Source: an uncultured Lysobacterales bacterium (GTDB lineage: Bacteria; Pseudomonadota; Gammaproteobacteria; Xanthomonadales; SZUA-36). Taken from it: a stretch of 48,610 bases of DNA. Of the stretch, positions 34,966-42,178 are shown piece after piece. Location: contig CALDVW010000006.1 in assembly GCA_937924405.1 (NCBI GenBank), positions 1 to 48,610 of the forward strand. The letters run 5' to 3'. Position numbers and translations under genes: made by a program. The notes under the pieces are model-generated. The model was not told the DNA's origin, ran no database searches, and saw only the letters and a program-made list of their open reading frames with translations. Each line of letters starts with the position of its first letter. Within the stretch, counting starts at the first letter, position 1.

Positions 34966-35156
34966 GGCTTCCGGAACTTGCGCTCCTTCTGCCTGTCGGC
35001 TCTTCCGGCTTGCGCCTTCCGAACTCTGGACCTTCCGCTGCCGAAGCTGCTTCCGGTCCGGATCTTCCAGAGCCGAAGCTCTTTCTGACCCCGATCTTCC
35101 GCTGCCGAAGCTGCTTCCGATCTTTCGACCTTCACCAGCCTAAGCTGTTTCCGGTC
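34966..35156 (-). repeat. Six consecutive GGAA-internal-loop hairpin units in the candidate RNA
   Basis: Each unit has an outer helix, a symmetric internal loop (mostly GGAA facing GGAA), an inner helix and a tetraloop. Outer pairs, 5' to 3' on the RNA: GACC/GGUC (35127-35156), GAUC/GAUC (35093-35122), GGUC/GAUC (35061-35090), GGACC/GGUCC (35028-35059), GUUC/GAGC (34999-35024), GGC/GCC (34966-34993). Inner pairs: CAGC/GCUG, GCAGC/GCAGC with an A-A mismatch, AGAGC/GCUCU, GCAGC/GCAGC, GGC/GCC, GGAGC/GUUCC. Loops: UUAG, UUCG, UUCG, UUCG, GCAA, GCAA. The first four are also ~32-bp tandem DNA repeats (35030-35160), including two identical 24-bp copies at 35032-35055 and 35096-35119. Confidence 0.8.
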
Positions 35157-35372
35157 TATGACCTGGTGAGGCTTGCGCCTCCTGGCGTCTATCTCAAGGG
35201 ATCGCGTCTCCCTTTCGAGTCACCCTTCAATGGCACGACCGGCTTTTTACAGAGCCCGGTCCGGGCGACGTGTTCAGTACCATGTGAACACTTATCCGTT
35301 GTCCGTTGCCTTCCTTGGTGCCTTCCGGCGGGTCGGCCGTCCGGCAGGTAGGTTTCATCTAACGGGGGATTT

Positions 35373-35401
35373 AAATTACTCTCGCGAGGGAAGGTTGTCA
35401 A
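35373..35401 (-). promoter_or_regulatory. Sigma-70-type promoter of the candidate RNA
   Basis: On the minus strand a perfect TTGACA (35401-35396) is followed by a 17-base spacer and TAATTT (35378-35373, a weak -10). A start near 35366 would fall in AAATCCCCCGTT, whose GC-rich start region resembles stringently controlled promoters. The DNA upstream (35402-35540) is AT-rich, as expected of a promoter zone. No gene on this strand other than the RNA and mla lies downstream. Confidence 0.6.
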
Positions 35402-35577
35402 CGGAGATTTACGTGAGTTTATGAGCGTTCTTTCAAGATCAATCTCACGCGAAAATTGCAAGTTGCTGAATTTAAAAAACACTGTCATTTTTCCGTAAAA
35501 ATTATTTTGCGACGAAGCGAATCAGTTGCTCAAAATTCGATCAGAACAGGAATTGGTTTGAGATTACCATTCGAGCC
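35402..35577. other. AT-rich spacer between the RNA promoter and mltF
   Basis: This stretch is clearly richer in A and T than its surroundings and contains no convincing gene. It must carry the divergent promoters of the minus-strand RNA and plus-strand mltF. I see no strong -35/-10 pair for mltF; the ATG at 35578 has only a weak GAG upstream. Confidence 0.5.
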
Positions 35578-37152
35578 ATGAACAAAAAAATCCTGTTTCT
35601 GGCGGCTGGCCTGGTGCTCGCTGCCTGCGGTGAATCCGGCACCGCTGAATCGACAGTGGCTGAAGATTCTTCCGTGCCGGAAACGGTGAGCCAGGCTGAA
35701 AACGCGGAAATTTCGCCGCAAGCCGTAGCACCTGAACCTGCCGCAGCCCCGGCCGCACGGCAATCGCTGGAGCAACTGCAGCAGGACCTCGACATTCCAG
35801 GGCTCTCCAGGCCATGGACCGGGGATCTCGATGGCATGGAAGAACGGCGCGTCATCCGGGTCCTGACGGTTTACGGCCTCGGGCGCTATTTTCTGGATGG
35901 GCCTGAAGAAAAGGGAATCACCTACGAATTGTTCAAACTGTTCGAAGAACAGGTCAACAAGCGGTTGGGGAAAAAGCACTTGAGGGTGCACGTGGTATTC
36001 ATGCCGGTTGCCCGGGACGAGCTGATCCCCGGGCTGCTCGCAGGCCGCGGGGACATAGCGGCCGCCAGTTTGACGATCACCCCGGAACGCCAGGAGTTGA
36101 TCGACTTCACCAACCCGGTCACCCGGCCGCTTTCCGAAATACTGGTGACCGGTCCGTCCGCTCCGGCGGTCAATTCGATCGAAGACCTTTCCGGGCGCGA
36201 GATTTTCGTGCGGGCGTCCAGCAGTTATCGTGTGAGCCTGGATGCATTGAGCGATCGGTTCTGGTGGGAGGGAAGGGCGGAAATGTCGATCAACGACATC
36301 TCTGAATTCCTCGAGGACGAGGATCTGCTGGAAATGGTGAACGCCGGCCTGCTCGACTGGGCGGTGGTCGACGACTACAAGGCGGAAATCTGGTCTGATG
36401 TGTTCGACAACCTGGTTGTGCGCAAAGACATCGTCTTCCGCGAGGGCGGGCAGATGGGTTTCGCCATGCGCAAGAACAGCCCGAAGCTGCAGGCCGAGCT
36501 GAACAGGTTCCTGAAATCGCACCGGCAGGGTACCCTGAAGGGAAATATTCTGATCAACCGCTACTTCAGGGATTTCGACTGGGCCAGCAACGCCCTGTCG
36601 GCCAATGACTTCGAACGCTTCGAAGGCGTGATCAGCGTTTTTGAGAAGTACGGGAATCAGTACGGATTCGATTTCCTGATCGTCGCTGCGCAGGGGTACC
36701 AGGAATCACGCCTCGACCAGAGCGCGCGCAGCCACGCCGGCGCCATAGGGATCATGCAGCTTCTGCCCAGCACCGCCGCTGACCCTAACGTCGGCATCCC
36801 GGATATCACGACCGTAGAGAACAATATCCACGCCGGCGTGAGATACCTGAATTTCATCAGGGAACGGTATTTCAATGATCCCGCGATAGATTCCTTCAAT
36901 CAGACACTATTTGCACTTGCTGCCTACAATGCCGGCCCGGCGCGCATCAGGAACCTGCGCAACAAGGCGGCAAAGCAGGGCTACGATCCCAACGTTTGGT
37001 TCGATAACGTGGAAGTGATCTCCGCCAGGGAGACCGGGCGTGAAACCGTGCAGTACGTGTCCAACATCCTCAAATACTACGTGGCCTACCGCATGAGCGT
37101 CATCCGCCAGGTTCAGCGGGTCGAGCAGCGCCAGGAACAGGGTGTTCAATAA
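35578..37152 (+). CDS. mltF: Membrane-bound lytic transglycosylase F-like lipoprotein
   Basis: A 524-residue lipoprotein (lipobox LVLAAC-G, Cys17) with a low-complexity Ala/Pro/Glu linker (20-60), a family-3 solute-binding-like domain (about 85-330: RVIRVLTVYGLGRY, ITPERQELIDFTNPVTRPL) and an SLT lytic transglycosylase domain (about 345-500: AAQGYQESRLDQSARSHAGAIGIMQLLPSTA) with catalytic Glu376. Such enzymes cut peptidoglycan non-hydrolytically. Domain order and length match E. coli MltF (518). It is divergent from the candidate RNA. Confidence 0.92.
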   Translation: MNKKILFLAAGLVLAACGESGTAESTVAEDSSVPETVSQAENAEISPQAVAPEPAAAPAARQSLEQLQQDLDIPGLSRPWTGDLDGMEERRVIRVLTVYGLGRYFLDGPEEKGITYELFKLFEEQVNKRLGKKHLRVHVVFMPVARDELIPGLLAGRGDIAAASLTITPERQELIDFTNPVTRPLSEILVTGPSAPAVNSIEDLSGREIFVRASSSYRVSLDALSDRFWWEGRAEMSINDISEFLEDEDLLEMVNAGLLDWAVVDDYKAEIWSDVFDNLVVRKDIVFREGGQMGFAMRKNSPKLQAELNRFLKSHRQGTLKGNILINRYFRDFDWASNALSANDFERFEGVISVFEKYGNQYGFDFLIVAAQGYQESRLDQSARSHAGAIGIMQLLPSTAADPNVGIPDITTVENNIHAGVRYLNFIRERYFNDPAIDSFNQTLFALAAYNAGPARIRNLRNKAAKQGYDPNVWFDNVEVISARETGRETVQYVSNILKYYVAYRMSVIRQVQRVEQRQEQGVQ

Positions 37153-37165
37153 CTGTCCCGGGTCA

Positions 37166-37193
37166 TTGACTCCCGGCGATCTGCCCTCATAAT
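37166..37193 (+). promoter_or_regulatory. Likely promoter of the DUF302 gene
   Basis: TTGACT (37166-37171), 16-base spacer, CATAAT (37188-37193), 36 bp before the DUF302 ATG at 37230. It overlaps a CCGGG/CCCGG hairpin just after mltF, so mltF and the DUF302 gene are probably separate units. Confidence 0.45.
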
Positions 37194-37229
37194 TGTCATA
37201 TTAACTATTTCTAATACGAGGGTTCGGAA

Positions 37230-37631
37230 ATGTCTGGAATGGCTTTTGAAGTAATTGTGAACGCATCTTACGCCGAGGCGGTGGAGCGCGTGATTGATGC
37301 GTTGCAAGAGGAGGGATTCGGCGTCCTGACCCGGATCGATGTGCATGACACGCTGAAAGCCAAGTTGGATGTCGACTTCAGGAACTACAGTATTCTCGGC
37401 GCCTGCAATCCGCCCCTGGCCCATAAGGCGCTGAGCAATCGTCCGGATGCCGGCCTGATGTTACCCTGCAACGTGATTGTAGAGGAGGTCGGGGACCACA
37501 CGCTGGTGCGCATTGTCGATCCGGCCGCCATGATGCAGGCAGGCGGACTGGCCGGTGACCCGGTGATGGAGGAAGTCGGCGGTGAAGCTGGTGCACGCCT
37601 GAGGCGCGTGGCGGACGCATTACAGCACTGA
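37230..37631 (+). CDS. DUF302 domain protein
   Basis: A 133-residue protein covering one DUF302 domain: YAEAVERVIDALQEEGFGVLTRIDVHDTLKAKLDVDFRNYSILGACNPPLAHKAL, then GLMLPCNVIVEEVGDHTLVRIVDP. The conserved Cys-containing ACNPPLA and LPCNV motifs are present. Soluble and probably cytoplasmic; the fold is a dimeric beta-alpha-beta unit whose role is not settled, sometimes linked to sulfur or heme metabolism. It has its own candidate promoter and is followed by a rho-independent terminator. Confidence 0.85.
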   Translation: MSGMAFEVIVNASYAEAVERVIDALQEEGFGVLTRIDVHDTLKAKLDVDFRNYSILGACNPPLAHKALSNRPDAGLMLPCNVIVEEVGDHTLVRIVDPAAMMQAGGLAGDPVMEEVGGEAGARLRRVADALQH

Positions 37632-37648
37632 ATGAGGCATACTATGCG

Positions 37649-37681
37649 GCCGGCCCGGAGTGATCCGCGCCGGCTTTTTTT
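37649..37681 (+). terminator. Intrinsic terminator after the DUF302 gene
   Basis: GCCGGC (37649-37654) pairs with GCCGGC (37669-37674), extended inside by CCGGA/TCCG with a GTGA loop, followed by seven T residues (37675-37681). It separates the DUF302 gene from the PPIase-HupE pair. Confidence 0.8.
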
Positions 37682-37699
37682 ATCGTGGAGTTTTTGCAC

Positions 37700-38557
37700 A
37701 TGTCAAAGTGGTTGAAAGAGCCGCTGGTCCATTTCCTCCTGCTGGGGGGAATCATATTTTTCGCCTATAGCTGGCTGGCCGTGAAAGGCAGTGCCCCGGA
37801 TGAAATCTTCATCAGTCGGGGTCAGCAGGAAAACCTCCTGAATACCTTCTCACGTACCTGGCAGCGTCCGCCGACGCCGCAGGAATTCCAGGGCCTGCTG
37901 AAGGATTACCTCAGGCAGGAAATTGCCTATCGTGAAAGTAAAAAGATGGGTCTGGACCAGGACGACATCGTGATCCGCCGGCGCTTGCGGCAGAAACTGG
38001 AGCTGCTGGCCGAAGACGTGGCGTCGCTCGTCGCACCTACAGAGGAACAACTCTTCAGCTATCTGGATGAACATGCCGAAGACTTCATGATCGAGCCGCG
38101 CCTGACATTGCGCCAAGTCTATTTCAGCACAGATCGTCGGGGCGATGCGGCCATGCAGGATGCGCTGGATTTATTAGAGCGGATTCAGCCGGATGGGTTG
38201 GAACAGGATTTCGACAGCATCGGCGACCCTCTGCCATTGCCCGCCCAGCTGAGCGACCTGCGTGAAAGTGAAATTGCGCGCCTGTTCGGCACGGTTTTTA
38301 CCGATGGATTGAAAGGCATTGAAACGGGCAGCTGGGCGGGTCCGGTCGAATCCGGCTTCGGGCTGCACCTGGTATTCATTCAACAGCGTGAGGCAGGTCG
38401 TGTACCCGAACTCGAAGAGGTGCGCGACGCCGTCCAAAGGGATTGGCTGAGTAAGCGGCGTACTGAATCCGTTGATGGTTTGTATGAACGCCTCGCTGAG
38501 AGCTACACCATCGATATCGAAAGCCTGCTGATCGAGGAGCCCGCCGGCAGCCCATGA
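37700..38557 (+). CDS. Peptidyl-prolyl isomerase, parvulin-like, membrane-anchored
   Basis: A 285-residue protein. A short N-terminal membrane helix (VHFLLLGGIIFFAYSWLAV) anchors it in the inner membrane; then comes a helical SurA/PpiC-like chaperone region (FQGLLKDYLRQEIAYRESKKMGLDQDDIVIRRRLRQKLE) and a parvulin-like domain (LTLRQVYFS ... VFTDGLKGIETGSWAGPVESGFGLHLVFI). The family assists folding of exported proteins. ATG 37700 follows GTGGAG by about 9 bases. Its stop overlaps the HupE start by 4 bp (38554-38557); the pair occurs in many Gammaproteobacteria, as I recall. Confidence 0.88.
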   Translation: MSKWLKEPLVHFLLLGGIIFFAYSWLAVKGSAPDEIFISRGQQENLLNTFSRTWQRPPTPQEFQGLLKDYLRQEIAYRESKKMGLDQDDIVIRRRLRQKLELLAEDVASLVAPTEEQLFSYLDEHAEDFMIEPRLTLRQVYFSTDRRGDAAMQDALDLLERIQPDGLEQDFDSIGDPLPLPAQLSDLRESEIARLFGTVFTDGLKGIETGSWAGPVESGFGLHLVFIQQREAGRVPELEEVRDAVQRDWLSKRRTESVDGLYERLAESYTIDIESLLIEEPAGSP

Positions 38558-39534
38558 AAAGGTCAGTCCTGATCATTCTCACGGCACTTCTGTTTTCGGT
38601 TTCCGTTGAATCGCACGAAGTACGCCCGGCCTATCTGCGCATTCAGCAGACCACGGCAGAACAGTTCGAACTGCTCTGGCGCGTGCCGGCGAGGGGCGAC
38701 TTGCGTCTGGGTGTTTATGTCGAAATGCCCCGCCATTGCAAGAAATCCGATTCACCGCTGGCCTGGCAGGAAGGCGGAACCTACATCGAGCGCTGGTCCG
38801 CACATTGCCCCGGTGGAATTACTGGAGACCGCGTCGTGATTACCGGCTTGTCATCTACCGTCATCGATGCACTGGCCCGGTTCGAACGGCTCGACGGCAC
38901 GACCCAGGTGGAGCGTCTGACACCGGCGAATCCCGGATTTGAAGTCAGCGACTCGGAGTCACTGGCCGAGGTGGCTGCTACCTACTCCATGCTTGGAATC
39001 GAGCACATTCTGAAGGGCATCGACCACCTCCTGTTTGTGCTGGCGCTATTGATACTGGTTCCGAACACTCGCAAGCTGATCTGGACCATAACGTCTTTCA
39101 CACTGGCTCACAGCTTGACGCTGGCGGCCGCCACGCTGGGCTGGGTGCACATTCCCCAAAGTCCGGTCGAAGCGGTCATTGCACTCAGCATCCTTTTCGT
39201 CGCCATGGAAATCGTTCACTGGCGCCAGGGGAGGCCTGGGATCACCCGCCGCTGGCCCTGGCTGGTTGCGTTCACCTTCGGCCTGTTGCACGGATTCGGC
39301 TTCGCCGGCGCACTGAGCGAGATCGGCCTGCCTGAGCATGCCATTCCCATGGCCCTGTTGTTCTTCAACCTGGGGGTCGAAGCCGGTCAACTGGTGTTTA
39401 TCGGAGCGGTGCTGTTGGTATGGTCAGCGCTGAAATTGATCAACTGGCCGCAGTGGGCCTGGCGGGTGCCGGTGTATGCGATTGGCTCGATGGCTGCCTT
39501 CTGGACTCTGGACAGGTTGGCCGGATTCACTTGA
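38554..39534 (+). CDS. HupE/UreJ family membrane protein
   Basis: A 326-residue protein with a signal peptide (VLIILTALLFSVSVES-HEVRP), a periplasmic beta-domain (about 20-135, with EVRPAYLRIQQTTAEQFELLWRVPARGDL) and about six membrane helices. The HupE signature GIEHILKGIDHLLFVLALLIL has the conserved His pair; a second set (HGFGFAGAL) follows. Family members import nickel or cobalt for hydrogenase/urease but this longer, periplasmic-domain form has no known substrate. No hydrogenase or urease gene is in the window. Confidence 0.85.
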   Translation: MKRSVLIILTALLFSVSVESHEVRPAYLRIQQTTAEQFELLWRVPARGDLRLGVYVEMPRHCKKSDSPLAWQEGGTYIERWSAHCPGGITGDRVVITGLSSTVIDALARFERLDGTTQVERLTPANPGFEVSDSESLAEVAATYSMLGIEHILKGIDHLLFVLALLILVPNTRKLIWTITSFTLAHSLTLAAATLGWVHIPQSPVEAVIALSILFVAMEIVHWRQGRPGITRRWPWLVAFTFGLLHGFGFAGALSEIGLPEHAIPMALLFFNLGVEAGQLVFIGAVLLVWSALKLINWPQWAWRVPVYAIGSMAAFWTLDRLAGFT

Positions 39535-39590
39535 CGCACCGCCGCCCAGCATCAAAGATATGACGTTCAGATTCACTCTGGACCCATGAC

Positions 39591-41072
39591 ATGAACGATT
39601 CTCGCAAGAACCGGCTCCTGCTTCGTGCAGTGGGCCTCAGCCTTTTTGTCCTCTTTTTGCCCGCACTGGCGCTGGCCGCGACCGAGGGCGCGCTGGAAAT
39701 GGTCGACCTGACCGGGCACTGGGCCGGCATCCTTTCCCTGGTGATTTTTGTCGCCGCCTATTCCCTGGTGATCGGTGAAGAAGTCCTGCACATGAGGAAA
39801 TCCAAACCGGTGATCGTGGCTGCGGGCCTGATCTGGGTCCTGGTGGCGATTGCATTCCAGCAGGCCGGTGATCTGGACCGCGCCCACATCGAAATTCGTG
39901 GGGATTTACTGGAATTCGTCGAGTTGTTCCTGTTCCTGTTGGCCGCGATGACTTTCATCAATACGATGGAAGAGCGTGGCGTGTTCGATGTGTTGAGGGT
40001 TTGGCTGGTTACCCAGGGATTTTCACTGAGGAAAATATTCTGGATTACCGGTGGTCTTGCGTTCGTGATGTCACCCATCGCGGATAATCTAACCACCGCC
40101 CTGCTGATGGCGGCCGTGGTAGTTGCTGTGGGAGGAAGCAACAAAAAATTCGTTGCTATCGCCTGCATCAACATCGTGGTGTCCGCCAATGCAGGCGGCG
40201 CCTTCAGCCCGTTTGGCGACATCACGACCCTGATGGTCTGGCAAAAGGGGGTGGTCCAGTTTCAACAGTTTTTTGCCCTGTTCATTCCATCGGTTGTGAA
40301 CTGGGTGGTCACTGCGGCCATTCTCAGTTTCGCCGTGGGCAAGGAGCAACCCGAAGCGGTTACCGACAAGGCGGAGCTTCAGTATGGCGCCTGGGTTGTG
40401 GTTGGCCTTTTCATCGCCACGATCGCCATGGCCGTCTCGATGCACAATGTGCTGCACCTTCCACCGGTGGTTGGCATGATGACCGGCCTTGGATTTCTGA
40501 AGCTTTACGGCTGGTACCTGGCACGGCGCGATGTGCGGATCGCCAGGGGCCATGAACTGGAAAAAGTCGAAGCGACCCCGCTGGGCGTCGAAGCCGTGCA
40601 TGAGGGCGAACACGCCAGCAATAAGAATACTTTCGATATTTTCGATAATCTGCAACGGGCCGAGTGGGATACCCTGATGTTTTTCTACGGCGTCATCATG
40701 TGCGTGGGCGGATTGGGCGCATTCGGATACCTGGCGATTGGATCAGAATTGATGTACGAGGGGCTGGGCGCCACCACAGCCAATATCATCGTCGGATTTG
40801 CCTCCGCGATCGTCGACAACATACCCGTGATGTTCGCCGTTCTGGAGATGAACCCGGACATGTCGCTGGGCCAGTGGCTGCTGGTTACGCTGACAGCGGG
40901 TGTTGGCGGCTCCATGCTGTCGATCGGGTCGGCGGCCGGCGTTGCCGTAATGGGCACGGCACGAGGAATCTACACCTTTTTCGGACACCTTAAGTGGGCC
41001 TGGGCAATCGCTCTCGGATACGCAGCCAGTATCGCGACTCACTTTGCCGTGAATGGCTCGCTGTTCACCTGA
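39591..41072 (+). CDS. nhaD: Na+/H+ antiporter NhaD
   Basis: A 493-residue inner-membrane antiporter of the NhaD/IT superfamily, with signal-like first helix and about 12 more. Distinctive segments: RGDLLEFVELFLFLLAAMTFINTMEERGVFDVLRVWLV, SPIADNLTTALLMAAVVVAVGG and NAGGAFSPFGDITTLMVWQKG, then DNIPVMFAVLEMNPDMS. Marine and halophilic bacteria often rely on NhaD to expel sodium. Its TGA shares one base with the ATG of the next gene (41072). Confidence 0.93.
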   Translation: MNDSRKNRLLLRAVGLSLFVLFLPALALAATEGALEMVDLTGHWAGILSLVIFVAAYSLVIGEEVLHMRKSKPVIVAAGLIWVLVAIAFQQAGDLDRAHIEIRGDLLEFVELFLFLLAAMTFINTMEERGVFDVLRVWLVTQGFSLRKIFWITGGLAFVMSPIADNLTTALLMAAVVVAVGGSNKKFVAIACINIVVSANAGGAFSPFGDITTLMVWQKGVVQFQQFFALFIPSVVNWVVTAAILSFAVGKEQPEAVTDKAELQYGAWVVVGLFIATIAMAVSMHNVLHLPPVVGMMTGLGFLKLYGWYLARRDVRIARGHELEKVEATPLGVEAVHEGEHASNKNTFDIFDNLQRAEWDTLMFFYGVIMCVGGLGAFGYLAIGSELMYEGLGATTANIIVGFASAIVDNIPVMFAVLEMNPDMSLGQWLLVTLTAGVGGSMLSIGSAAGVAVMGTARGIYTFFGHLKWAWAIALGYAASIATHFAVNGSLFT

Positions 41073-42178
41073 TGCCGCTCCGGTTTATCCTGTGCCTGTG
41101 CCTGGCTCTGCCCGCCGCGGCGCTGGCCTGCAGCAAGCACGGGACCAATGCCGGCACTGAAATCACCGTCGATTACCAGGGCGATGCCGATGGTGACGGC
41201 AATTTTCTTTTTGTCATTGGAATCGAAGACGAAATCGTTGAACCGGTAGAGTCTACGACCTGCGTGACCGGGATCGGCCTGGGCAGCGCTAACATTCCAC
41301 TTCCTGCCGGAGTGCAGGCGGTGTCTGCACATATCGACAGGGTGAACCGTTCAACCGGCGAGGCGATCCGCCTCGAGAATTTTCGCTTCACAGCGGACGC
41401 CGAAACGAGCGATGGCATGGAGCAGGGCGGGGGTTCGGCCGCAGGTGATCCGCGTCCGATCATAGAGGGTGCAAGCTGGTTCGGGTTCTCGTCCGCTGTA
41501 GAGCCTTTCATACTGGAAACCGGGCCGGATGAATACATACGCATGACTTTCGAGGTCCTGGTTCCCGAGGCAGCGGTTCCCCTGATCACCGACGTCCAGT
41601 TTGCCTCCGGCGAGGGTATGCCCGACGGGACGCCGATTTTCACCGGGGAACACCCGGTGCAGTATTACTCTGGCGCCAGCACGTCGGCCGAGTTGAGGAA
41701 ATTCCAGATCAATGCCGGGCTCAATGACGCCTGGTTCAATCCGGGGACTTCCGGGCAGGGATTCCTGATCTCGGTCTTTCCGGATACCGCCACGATGTTT
41801 ATCGCGTGGTTTACATTCGACCTGGAAAGGCCTGGTGAGGATGTCGAGGCCCAGTTGGGCGATCCCGGCCATCGCTGGCTGACCGCCCAGGGCAGCTATG
41901 CCGATGACCAGGCGGCTCTGGATGTCTGGATGGTCAGCGGAGGGGTGTTCGACTCACCGCTTCCCGAAGTGTCGCGCATTCGCGACGGTACCATGCTCAT
42001 CCGCTTCAACGACTGCAACGAAGGATTCATCGATTACGATATCGAGTCCGTCGATCGCCAGGGTGAAATTCCCATAGAGCGTATCGTGCTGGACAACGTA
42101 GCCCTTTGCGAGGAACTGGACCAGGCCACGGCTGGACAATCGCCCGGGGCCGGCCCGGAGCAACAGGCATCGATGTGA
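41072..42178 (+). CDS. Secreted protein with C-terminal GQGF/GHRW module of unknown function
   Basis: A 368-residue protein with a signal peptide (MPLRFILCLCLALPAAALA-CSK). The N-terminal half is a beta-rich region (VDYQGDADGDGNFLFVIGIEDE, WFGFSSAVEPFILETGPDEYIRM). The C-terminal ~150 residues contain AGLNDAWFNPGTSGQGFLISVFPD, WFTFDLERPGEDVEAQLGDPGHRWLTAQGSY, GTMLIRFNDCNEG and GEIPIERIVLDNVALCEEL. I recall this module at the C-terminus of many secreted proteins of Xanthomonadales-type bacteria, but know no function. The start is the ATG sharing a base with the nhaD stop; its stop overlaps the GTG of the next gene. Confidence 0.72.
   Translation: MPLRFILCLCLALPAAALACSKHGTNAGTEITVDYQGDADGDGNFLFVIGIEDEIVEPVESTTCVTGIGLGSANIPLPAGVQAVSAHIDRVNRSTGEAIRLENFRFTADAETSDGMEQGGGSAAGDPRPIIEGASWFGFSSAVEPFILETGPDEYIRMTFEVLVPEAAVPLITDVQFASGEGMPDGTPIFTGEHPVQYYSGASTSAELRKFQINAGLNDAWFNPGTSGQGFLISVFPDTATMFIAWFTFDLERPGEDVEAQLGDPGHRWLTAQGSYADDQAALDVWMVSGGVFDSPLPEVSRIRDGTMLIRFNDCNEGFIDYDIESVDRQGEIPIERIVLDNVALCEELDQATAGQSPGAGPEQQASM

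Larger units (their letters stand above)
34753..35366 (-). ncRNA. Candidate large structured RNA, about 610 nt, unknown family
   Basis: No protein family is recognisable in this 885-bp gap between mlaF and mltF, yet the minus strand has a TTGACA promoter at one end and a strong intrinsic terminator at the other. In between, hairpins are dense: a 7-bp stem at 35270-35291, GCCCGG/CCGGGC at 35254-35266, CTC/GAG plus AGGGA/UCCCU at 35193-35219, GAGGC-GCAA-GCCUC at 35168-35181, six GGAA-internal-loop units at 34966-35156, a GCGGGA/UCCCGC stem near 34888-34906, and GGAAC pairing with GUUCC over 34801-34860. GGA occurs nearly thirty times. Loops are mostly UUCG or GCAA. It is not RNase P RNA, tmRNA or 6S by the sequence features I know. 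It may be a free RNA or a leader of mla. Confidence 0.72.

Noticed and set aside
34753-35366. A CsrB/RsmZ-like sponge explanation for the GGA-rich RNA
   Set aside because: Most GGA motifs sit in symmetric internal loops and stem junctions, not in apical ANGGA loops as CsrA sites do. Kept only as a weak alternative.
35189-35488. Open frames of 99 and 75 codons on the minus strand (35189-35488 and 34908-35135) across the RNA region
   Set aside because: Composition is basic and low in hydrophobic residues, no family resemblance, and the frames run through paired stems and terminator-like structure; they look like chance frames in GC-rich DNA.
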